Assembly: GCA_009663005.1 (NCBI GenBank) | Contig: VIGQ01002260.1 | Coordinates: 5,001-25,000 of the forward strand | DNA: 20,000 nucleotides | Origin: Actinidia chinensis | Lineage: Eukaryota; Streptophyta; Magnoliopsida; Ericales; Actinidiaceae | Reading direction: 5' to 3' | Shown: positions 10,531-18,220 of the stretch, piece after piece | Position numbering within the stretch: position 1 is the stretch's first letter | Layout: each line of letters starts with the position of its first letter | Notes under the pieces: model-generated | Databases searched by the model: none | The model's input: the letters and a program-made list of their open reading frames with translations, nothing else | Told to the model about the DNA's origin: nothing | Made by a program: the position numbers and the translations under genes

Positions 10531-12440
10531 CATGTTTCTGGGTATGGAGTATTGTTACACCAAAATTAATGTCGTTCCCAAGCAACGGACTTAATGAGAG
10601 GAATGAAGAGAAGGATATGAACAAAATGGAACAATTTATAACATTGTTGCCATCATGAGTGTTTTTTGGCAAGTGGGTATCTCTGGTTGGGATGGCTCTA
10701 TGACTTGTGACGTGAAGGGTGTCGTTTATGGTTTGAAATTGAAGATGTGTGACAACAGGTGGCCAAAGTGAATATGGGTGAGGATGGACAAGTAGGGAAT
10801 CTGATAGCTATCAATACAAAGAAAAGGAAACTTCATGCCCGATAATTGGATGGATGTTGAATTAAAAATCCTTTTTTTATTAGCATAAAACTTCTCGCAG
10901 TACAAGTTTGGATCGTCATGGTACATTTCAAGTAGTATAGGTCCCAATTGAGTTAATTTTAATTATCTAAACCGTTTTTATTATATGGACCTCATTGAGA
11001 ACGTTAATATTATAAAAATGATTTTGATCGGAGATACATTCAATAGTCGTTCAATTAATTAATTATATGAAGATAAATTGGTCCAACTTATATGCCACAG
11101 TCATTTATTAATTATAAAATAGTACTGACGGTAAATAAACTTTGTCGATTGACGGGGATTTTTTATAGAATTGGATATTTAGGACGGAAAATTTTATATG
11201 AACAATCTTGAATAATTAAAATAAGCATAAAACAAAATTAAAAAAAATTGCTTAAACTACAACGGTACAATTTCAACTCTTGTGGTTTCATAAAGAAAAC
11301 TCATACCGTATTTACTGAATTTTGTGTTTACCTATAATAGCATAAAGAAACTCCTTACTGTATTTTATTTTAATTGGTGTTTAACTATATAATCCTTTTA
11401 ATTTCACTAGCTCCATACAAAGAATGATTCTCCGTGAGTGAATAGCAGTTGCAGATGTAACACTTAGATTATTAAGTTTTGTGGTTGTATTCGTAGAGAA
11501 GCACGCTATTTCTTGAGTGAACAAAGTAACTTACTTCAATCTATCAGTGAGGGTTAGCAAATTAGAATATTATTGTTTTATTAGGAAATAAATTTAACAC
11601 TTCTTCTTAATTTCTCTAAAAAATACTTTATTTTTTTTTGTCCTGTATGTGTTAAATTACGAAATAGTCTAGCATTTTTAAATATAAAAATGAGACAGAA
11701 TTCTTGATGGAAGGACAATTTAGTAATTTTTCATAATAAAAATAAAAATTGTATGTTTTTAGATAAAACATTTTCTTCTAAATTTCATATGTTAATTCCT
11801 AAGAATTTTTTAAACGTGAAATTTGTGAGTTTTAATTATAGATGTTGGCACTACTCTGAGTTTCCATGCCACAGTATGACGTGAAATGATCCAGTGTTAC
11901 AGGGTTGTATGGGATTTAGACTCGTTTCGAGTACGACCTTTTCTATTGGTTGACTTTCAAGATTCGACAATCGCGTGGAATGCGTTGGCATAGGGACAAT
12001 TAAAGTGCGCGATTGCATGTGCCACCCAATCAAACCAGCAACTAACGATTCCCAGGTTTAAAATTTCTAAAGAAAATTTCCCGTGTGGCACGCTGTGGCC
12101 CGTGTGGTTTCGGGCTTCGGTTTGTGGTCGGAAGAGTTTGTGGTTGTAATTGCTCGTCGAGATTGTTCATAGGAAAATCAAGGATGAGTCGAAAATTATA
12201 CACACACGTTGAGATTAATTTTTTTAAAAAAATAGACAATAACATATAAATTTTGATGAAGCAAATAAATTATATATAATTAGTTGATAGTTACTCATTA
12301 GTTTTAGTATTTTAATTTTTATATGAGTTATGTATTGATGAGCCATACAACGCGAAGGTTCCAATTATAATATGAGGTGGTAGCATGACATGCTCGATGT
12401 TTTTTTGTTTAATTGGTTTTTTTAGAAGAAATAGTTTTTG
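10531..12440. other. AT-rich intergenic sequence before the LTR array
   Basis: No coding potential is visible. The phrases near 11255-11400 (ACGGTACAATTTCAACTCTTGTGGTTTCATAAA, in pieces) recall ends of plant DNA transposons, but no inverted partner or target duplication was found. The stretch 12085-12130 contains two copies of CCCGTGTGG separated by a short spacer. Nothing else stands out. Confidence 0.4.
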
Positions 12441-12445
12441 TTTAA
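12441..12445. repeat. Left target-site duplication TTTAA of the LTR array
   Basis: The five bases TTTAA lie directly before the TG of the first LTR and recur directly after the CA of the third LTR at 16630-16634. Five bases is the normal duplication length for plant LTR retrotransposon integrase. The match indicates that the whole array descends from a single insertion. Confidence 0.75.
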
Positions 12446-12981
12446 TGATGTGGGGGTAAAAAAAAAGCCAGTGAAAGACAATATCCATGAGGATTATTCT
12501 CCACAGGACTCCATCTCCATTAGAAGGTCTACCACCGTGAGACTCCAAACTCCATCACAAACTCCATAATTAGGAATTGCTCGATCCAAGTATCAACCCC
12601 TACATTATCTCCAAGATTATGGGGGATAAAATCCTCAATAATTAATCCTTACAGGATAACGCCTGATCCACGGACCATTGGCCCATTACTCCACCTATAA
12701 AAGAGTCGCTCGCCCCGTCATTATAAGGGACATGATACATAAGTTAAATCTCGGCATAGACTGATAGCATTGTTTGTAATTGCTTAGCTTTTGACTCGCC
12801 TTGGTCTGATTCGTACGCAGGAGGGGTTGTGAGAGGCCTCTCACCCCGCCGCGTCGGTACTAACTTTGTTCATTACTGCAGCGGGTCGACCGAGTTGTGC
12901 CTGAGGGGGGGGGGGGGTCCGTAAGTACGAGGTAAAAAAGAGCCAATATTGACTGGTGCTCCCCGATTTTTTTACCAAACG
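12446..12981 (+). repeat. LTR 1 (5' LTR)
   Basis: It starts TGATGTGGGGG and ends near TTTACCAAACG, a slightly changed form of the TTTACCACAACA end of LTR 3. It contains a TATA-like box at 12696-12703 (tataaaag), a CGGAGGGG-type hairpin in the presumed R/U5 part and a run of 13 G at 12905-12917 absent from the other two copies. The other LTRs align to it along their whole length, with many one-base gaps. Confidence 0.85.
12696..12703 (+). promoter_or_regulatory. TATA box of LTR 1
   Basis: TATAAAAG follows CCCATTACTCCACC and precedes a GC-rich stretch. The same place reads TATATAAAGG in LTR 2 (14957-14966) and TATTAAAG in LTR 3 (16360-16367). Its conserved place in all copies supports a role as the element's RNA polymerase II promoter. 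Confidence 0.6.
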
Positions 12982-12983
12982 TT

Positions 12984-13001
12984 TGGCGCCGTCTGTGGGA
13001 A
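12984..13001 (+). other. Primer-binding site of the non-coding LTR element
   Basis: TGGCGCCGTCTGTGGGAA starts two bases after LTR 1. The first bases TGGCGCCG complement an acceptor end CGGCGCCA, as in plant tRNA-Asp, but the following bases do not fit that tRNA well, so the primer is not assigned. This phrase right after an LTR is familiar from plant Ty3/gypsy-type elements. No equivalent follows LTR 2. Confidence 0.7.
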
Positions 13002-13544
13002 CGACAGTTTGACCTTCTATGTACCTGCGAAGCGTTTGTTTACCTAGACCCAAATGCAATAGGCGTGACACATCACTAGTGCTAGAGGTAATAATCAAGT
13101 TCTAGTTGCCGGAGGTGATCGTACTAGTGACAGAGAGATTATAATCGCCAATCTTCTTGTTTTATTCACCAACATCAAGAACGCCCTTCTTGAAAATTGA
13201 TAAGGCGTCTTAATCGCCATCGAGAGGTAGAAAAGAATAGAAAGACAAAGGGCAAGCTGACCCCGTCCCCCGTCCCCCCCCTCCCCCCCTTGCCCTCCCA
13301 CCCCTACCCCTCCCTCGAGCGGCTTCCGCGTCCCTCCCCCCCACCCACCCCCCCCCTCCTGCTCCCCCCACCCCCCCCTCCCCCCCACCCCCCACCCTTC
13401 CTAACCCCCTCCTCCCCCCCCCTTCCCCCCTAACATGATCAGGCAAATGATCGCAGTACGGATGTCACCAATGTCAAACAATTGTTCATCATACAATATG
13501 ATAAGGACATATTGATCGCCAATCGCCACATTTTTTCAAATGTA
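13002..13544 (+). other. Leader of internal copy A, with a C-rich tract
   Basis: After the primer site comes about 250 bp of ordinary sequence, then the C-rich tract (13261-13430), then about 110 bp up to the minisatellite. No gag-like reading frame is present. This whole block is missing from internal copy B. Confidence 0.6.
13261..13430 (+). repeat. Extreme C-rich low-complexity tract
   Basis: For about 170 bases the plus strand is almost only C with interspersed T and a few A or G, in runs of four to nine C. Proline-rich (plus) and glycine-rich (minus) open frames over it are by-products of the composition. It could form i-motif or G-quadruplex structures. An assembly or basecalling artefact is also possible. 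Confidence 0.85.
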
Positions 13545-14360
13545 ACTCGCCTCCAAGGTGTTCACCCGCACAAGGTTCAACGGAATTCACCTCTCCAAAG
13601 TTTGTTCACCTCGCTCATAGGTCCAAAGGGTGTTCACCTCGCCCAAAGGGTCAAGGTTTTCACCCCCAATAGAGCTCATAGGTGTTCACCTCGCCAAATG
13701 TTTTCACGCTCACATGTATCACCATCGCAAAGGTGTTAACCTCGCCCAACGGGTTCAAGGTTTCCACCTTCACACTCGCCCATAAGCTCACAGGTGTTCA
13801 CCTCGCCAAAGGTGTTCACCCCTCGCCCATAGGGCTCAAAGGTTTTCACCTCACCCATAGGCTCACAGGTGTTCACCTCGCCCAAAGGGTTCAAATGTTT
13901 TCATCACCCTCGCCTTAGGGCTCACACAGGTGGGTTCCACGTCGCCCATCAGGGCTTAAAGGTGTTCACCTCGCCCAAAAGTTCAAGGTTTTCACCCTCG
14001 CCATAGGGCTTAAGGTGTTCACCTCGCCCAAAGGGTTCAAAGGTTTCACCTCACCCATAGAGCTTACAGTGTTCACCTCGCCAAAAGTTTTCACCTCGCC
14101 CCTAGTGTTCACAGGTGTTCACCTCGCAAAGGTTTTCACCTTCGCCCATAGGCTCACAAGTGTTCACACTTCGCCAAAGTGTTACCTCGTCCAAGGGGTT
14201 CACCATCGTCCAAAGGTGGCTCACCTCGCCAAAGAGCCTCACAGTGTTCCCCTCGCCAAGGTGCCACCTCGCCCATAGGGCCACAGGTTTTCACCACTCG
14301 CACCAGGTGCTCACCTCTCCCAAAGGACTCACAGTGTTTTCACCCCTCGTCGCCCATGGT
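13545..14360 (+). repeat. Minisatellite A: about 28-bp units of two alternating types
   Basis: Units follow the pattern GGTGTTCACCTCGCCCAAAG plus GGTTCAAA, alternating with GGTTTTCACCTCGCCCATAG plus GGCTCACA, giving a 56-bp higher-order period. About 29 units are present, with many one-base gaps and changes. Because 28 is not a multiple of three and the unit has few stops, several frames stay open; these 'FTSPK/VHLA' peptides are not evidence of a gene. There are no unique spacers, so this is not a CRISPR-like array. Confidence 0.9.
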
Positions 14361-14704
14361 GCTCATCACATTGAGGATCCTGTGAACATTGGGGCGAGAT
14401 AATTAAGATCCCTCAACGGTTGATATGAATTATCGCCGAATGTAATGCAATTTCTTCTTTCTCCCAAAGTCAAGATACTACGAGAATTATCACCAATCAC
14501 CAGTGCACAGGTGATCATGTCGCCAGGTGTTGGAGGAGATCAATGTCGCTAGCGCCAGACGTGACCCTTTACACCACGCTAATGTGATGATTTCCGCCAA
14601 TTTTGGCCAAAATAGATTGTCGTCAGTGTTTGAAAGTTTGCCGAACGATTTTGTTACTTCGATGATACCAATTATTTACCTTGCATCTCGACGTAGGGGG
14701 CTAC
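14361..14704 (+). other. 3' internal block A with polypurine tract
   Basis: A non-repetitive block runs from CACATTGAGGATC to the LTR 2 boundary. It recurs at 15791-16124 before LTR 3 (shared phrases: AGATCCCTCAA, GAGAATTATCACCAATC, CAAAATAGATTGTCGTC, CCGAACGATTT). It ends in GTAGGGGG (about 14693-14700) and CTAC, a short polypurine tract that would prime plus-strand synthesis. No protein similarity is seen. Confidence 0.75.
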
Positions 14705-15229
14705 TGATTGGGGTAAAACATAGCCTAGTGAAAACCATCTCTCCATAGGACTTATTCTCCAAAAAGGCTCCATCTCCATTAGAGTCTACCCCACCCGTTA
14801 GAGCTCCAACTCCATCTCAACTCCTATAATTTGGATTGCTCTCCAAGTATCCCCTCCTACATTATCTCCAATATTATTGGGTTTATCCTTCCATACTTAT
14901 CCTTCCAAGGATAAACCTGTAACGCTGTGATCCACGACATGGCCCATTACTCCACCTATATAAAGGCCGCTCCCCCCGTCATATAAGGACATGTATACAT
15001 AGTTAAACTCTGTCGATATAAGACTGATAGGCATTGTTTGTTCATTGCTTAGCTTTGATCGCCTGGTCTGATTCGTACGCCGAGGAGTTTTTTAGCGCCT
15101 CACCACCCCCGCGGTACATTTTGTCATTAATGCGCAGGTCCGCCCGAGTTTGCCGAGGGCCCCCCCAAAAGTAAACCGAGGTAAAAAGAGCATATTGACT
15201 GTTGGTTGCTCTCCAGATTTTTACCACAA
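14705..15229 (+). repeat. LTR 2 (middle LTR)
   Basis: It starts TGATTGGGG and ends near TTTTTACCACAA, aligning with LTR 1 and LTR 3 throughout, with the TATA box at 14957-14966. It is followed not by a primer-binding site but directly by minisatellite units. Confidence 0.85.
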
Positions 15230-15790
15230 GGGGAGCACCTCGCCAAAAGAGTTCAAAGGTTTTCACCTCGCCCATAGGCTCGACAGATTGTTCACCTCGC
15301 CTAAGTGCTTCACCTCGCCTATGGGCTCCCAGGTGGTCAACCTCGCCCATAGGCTTCAAAGTTTTTCACCTCGCCCATAGGGCCTTAAGGTGTTCACCTC
15401 GCAAGGTTCTCACTCGCCTATAGGGCGCACAGGTGTTTCACCCTCGCCGAAGGTGCTCACCTCGCCATAGGGCTCAAAGGTTTTCAACCTCGCCCATAAT
15501 GGCTTACCAGGTGTTCACCTCGCAAAGGGTTTTCACTTCGCCCATAGGGCTCACAGGTGTTCACCTCGCCGAAGGTTTTTTCACACCTCGCTCAAAGGTG
15601 TTCACGCTCGCCCAAGGTGCTCACCTCGCCCAAGATTCTCAAAGGTGTTCACCCTCGCCCAAGGTGTTCACCTCCCCCCCGCCCGAGGTGCGCACCTCGC
15701 CCATAGGGGCTCACTAGTGTGTCCCTGGCTCCCTAAGTGTTACCTCTCCCAAAGGGCCTCCAAGTGTTCACCGTCGTCGCCCAATGGTGC
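15230..15790 (+). repeat. Minisatellite B, directly abutting LTR 2
   Basis: About 20 units of the same 28-bp family as copy A, with the same two alternating variants, start within a few bases of the LTR 2 end. The primer-binding site, the leader and the C-rich tract seen in copy A are absent, implying a deletion or recombination with a breakpoint at the LTR edge. Confidence 0.9.
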
Positions 15791-16124
15791 TCATCACATT
15801 GAGGATCAATGTGACCATGGGGGTGGGGAGAATAAGATCCCTCAATGTTTGAGATGAATTATTTCGCCGAATTAGCAATTTCTCCAAAGAAGTCAGATAC
15901 TAAGAGAATTATCACCAATCAACCAGTGCCACAAGTGATCATTCGCCATGTTGGAGGAGATCAGTCGATAGAGCCAGAGGTTGACCTTTATTTATCACCA
16001 CAGCTAATGGATGATCGCCCAAAATGTTTTTGCCAAAATAGATTGTCGTCCATTTATTCTTTTACCGAACGATTTGTTCCTCGAGATACCAGTATTTTAC
16101 CTGGCATCTCGGTAGGGGGGCTAC
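15791..16124 (+). other. 3' internal block B with polypurine tract
   Basis: This repeats block A at 14361-14704 in the same order and orientation, and ends in GGTAGGGGGG (16111-16120) and CTAC just before LTR 3. The differences from block A are largely one-base gaps. Confidence 0.75.
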
Positions 16125-16629
16125 TGATGTGGGGGAAAAAAATGGCTAGTGAAAGACCATCTCCATGAGGACTTATTCTCCAAAAGGCTCTATTCCATTA
16201 TACTCTACCACCGTGAGACTCCAACTCATCACAACCCTATATTATGGATTGCTTCTCCAGTATCAACCTCCTACATTATCTCACTATATTGGGAGATCCT
16301 CCCATACTTTATCCTTCCAAGGATAACGCCGTGATCCACGGACATGGCCTTACTCCACCTATTAAAGGCCGCTCCCCCGCATTATAAGGACATGATACAT
16401 AAGTTTTAACTAACTCGGGCATATGACTGATAGCATTGTTTGTTCATTGCTAAGCTTTTGATCGCCTTGGTCTGATCGTACGCCGGAGGGGTTTTGAGCG
16501 GCCTCACCCCCGCCGGTAACATTTGTTCATTTAACTGCGGCAGGTCGCCCGAGTTATGCCCGATGTCCATTACCGAGGTAAAAGAGCAATATTGACTGTT
16601 GGGTTGCTCTCCAGATTTTTACCACAACA
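16125..16629 (+). repeat. LTR 3 (3' LTR)
   Basis: It starts TGATGTGGGGG and ends TTTTTACCACAACA, the clearest LTR termini of the three. The TATA-like box is at 16360-16367. A stem pairs CCGGAGGGG (16483-16491) with CCCCCGCCGG (about 16507-16515) across a short loop. Confidence 0.85.
16483..16515 (+). other. Conserved hairpin in the LTR R/U5 region
   Basis: CCGGAGGGG and the downstream CCCC(GC)CCGG can pair. The same place in LTR 1 (about 12820-12856) and LTR 2 (about 15078-15114) keeps the G-rich and C-rich arms, though with changes. Hairpins here are common near the poly(A) region of plant LTRs. Confidence 0.45.
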
Positions 16630-16634
16630 TTTAA
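16630..16634. repeat. Right target-site duplication TTTAA
   Basis: These five bases follow the CA end of LTR 3 and match those before LTR 1 at 12441-12445. Confidence 0.75.
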
Positions 16635-17405
16635 TAGCTTTTATTTTTTCTAGTTCGGTCGCTAGAAGGATAGAAAAAAAGGGAAAAAAACATTTTTTAT
16701 TCACTTTTTTAGTAAACATGATTTTAAGATTTAAACTAGTCTAATTTTGTCAATACAGCGGATTAAAACAGTAAACTTATTCCTATTCCTTTCCTCATTT
16801 CATAGAGGATTTCAAAAAACCAAACCCCCTTTATTTTTTTTTTATACACACAGCCATGACCCATGACACAAAATATTTTTGAATCTTTCAAATTAGCTTT
16901 CACATTCAACTATTTCAGTTGAAATTTATTTGAATTAATTCAGAGACTATTTTTTTCTCAAAAAAATATATCATTCTTTCTCTCACAGGTGCCATGCCTC
17001 CATAAGTTGTGATCTAATGGTCAAATTTTTTTTAAAACTGAGCATATTTTTTACTCATTGGATATTTTTTTAGTGGTACCCACCACTAAAAAAAACTAAA
17101 CACACCTATTCCTTCTTCCTCTTGTCTTTCCAATTAGCAACACTTTTCAAAATATTAAAATTTTTTGATTATTCTCTATTTTGTAGTAAATCTATATCTT
17201 TATATTGCAGGTATATATTTTTTATCTGACATTTATATCTATCTGTTTTTTAAGTTGTAAAACTCCTAACATATGCTTAAGAAGGTGATTTTTTTTTTTT
17301 GGCTCGTTCTTGTAGGCACGGACAATTACTAATGTTATGTCTAAGAAAAGAAGAAACTAGTTGGACCTTTTTTTAAAAAAAAAATGGGTGTGAAGAGTGA
17401 TTTAT
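16635..17405. other. AT-rich spacer between the two LTR elements
   Basis: The stretch is very AT-rich with several T and A runs. No reading frame, transposon end or RNA gene is recognisable. Confidence 0.5.
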
Positions 17406-17615
17406 TGTTGCATTTAACAATTTCCACTTGTAATCTTCCCTTGATTAGAGGAATCTGTTTTTTATTTCTAGGATAATCCCTTTGTTTACGGGAATCTGTT
17501 TTTTACATTCCTATTTTTGCAGCTAGGGTTGTATATATTAACCCGCTGTTGTGCAGATCATAATGAATGAAAAATTTCTTCTTTTCTCAGTAAATTTTGT
17601 CCCTTTTCTTCTACA
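17406..17615 (+). repeat. LTR of a Ty1/copia element
   Basis: About 210 bp runs from TGTTGCATTT to TTCTTCTACA, directly before a Ty1/copia primer-binding site. Inside are a TATA-like GTATATATTA (17531-17540), a CATAATGAATGAAAA phrase typical of the R region of plant copia LTRs, and a small internal duplication of GAATCTGTTTTTTA (about 17451 and 17492). The right end is firm because of the primer site; the left end is a best guess from the TGTTG start. Confidence 0.65.
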
Positions 17616-17627
17616 TGGTATCAGAGC
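17616..17627 (+). other. Ty1/copia primer-binding site (initiator tRNA-Met)
   Basis: TGGTATCAGAGC is complementary to the 3' end of initiator tRNA-Met and is the standard primer site of plant copia elements. It lies immediately after the CA end of the LTR. Confidence 0.9.
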
Positions 17628-17830
17628 TGTAAGGCTTGATTCTTTGGGTTTTTCTTCGGCCTTAATCGCCGTTTAACTGCTGTTCTTCCATTGGCCTTCA
17701 TTGTCGGGAAAATTTCTGAGTTTGGCCGCAGCCAAATCTATTGCCAGAATCTGTTAGTGCCCTAGCCCCAATCTAACCCGAACTCGAAGTACCGGAAGTG
17801 TCCGAGCTTTCAAAGGACCTGTTCATTTAA

Positions 17831-18220
17831 AAAACATGGTCAGAGACATCCAAATCAACAACACTGCTGTCAGAACGAAGACGTGGCACCATATCTAGTC
17901 AGCTGGGGAATTGCAACAGATCAATCAGCATACCGATTGATGAAAAAAACTACTTGAAGTGGTCATCACCTTGTTCGCACCACTTGAAGAAAAAAGTAAG
18001 TCATCTGCTTGGAACAGGGCTGAAGAAGGACGATTCCTCGTTTGATGCTTGGGACGAGGAAGATTCCACTTGTCATGGCTTGGCTTTGAATTTCCAATGA
18101 CATCTGAAATCAGTGACATTGTATGTTGTTGACACAACCGCGAAGGAATTTTGGGAACTGTTCGACAACGACGCAAATAAAAGTGACTTGGCACAAAAGT
18201 CCCGATGTGAGACACAATAG
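17831..18220 (+). pseudogene. Ty1/copia gag fragment
   Basis: One frame stays open without an ATG from 17831 to a stop at 18098-18100 and contains IDEKNYLKWSS and FDAWDEED, both typical of copia-type Gag (the retrotran_gag/UBN2 region). After shifts near 18095 and 18130 the pattern continues as TSEISDIV and TAKEFWELFDND, another Gag hallmark. Similarity stops at about 18220. No zinc knuckle, protease, integrase, reverse transcriptase or second LTR follows, so the element is broken shortly inside gag. The reading frame with an ATG at 17836 is a different one and stops at once. Confidence 0.75.

Larger units (their letters stand above)
12446..16629 (+). mobile_element. Non-coding LTR retrotransposon in a tandem LTR-internal-LTR-internal-LTR array
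   Basis: Three related LTRs (12446-12981, 14705-15229, 16125-16629) alternate with two internal regions. The whole is bounded by TTTAA on both sides. LTRs begin TGATGTGGGGG and end ACCACAACA, so they start TG and end CA. A primer-binding site follows the first LTR, and a GTAGGGGGG purine tract precedes the second and third, so the element reads on the + strand. Neither internal region encodes gag, protease, reverse transcriptase or integrase, so it would depend on proteins of another element. LTRs of about 500-535 bp and an internal part of about 1.7 kb are larger than typical TRIMs and smaller than typical LARDs. Ty3/gypsy-like origin is inferred from the GGCGCC-type primer site only. Confidence 0.85.

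Noticed and set aside
12446..12981. Cassandra-type LTR with 5S rRNA promoter
   Set aside because: No 5S A-box/C-box sequence is seen in any of the three LTRs, which instead have a TATA box.
13545..14360. Possible CRISPR-like array
   Set aside because: The units are contiguous with no unique spacers, and the DNA is plant nuclear; it is a minisatellite.
13197..14402. Proline-rich, glycine-rich and 'FTSPK/VHLA' repeat proteins read from overlapping frames
   Set aside because: They arise from the C-rich tract and from a 28-bp repeat whose frame shifts with every unit; several frames are open at once and no start or domain is credible.
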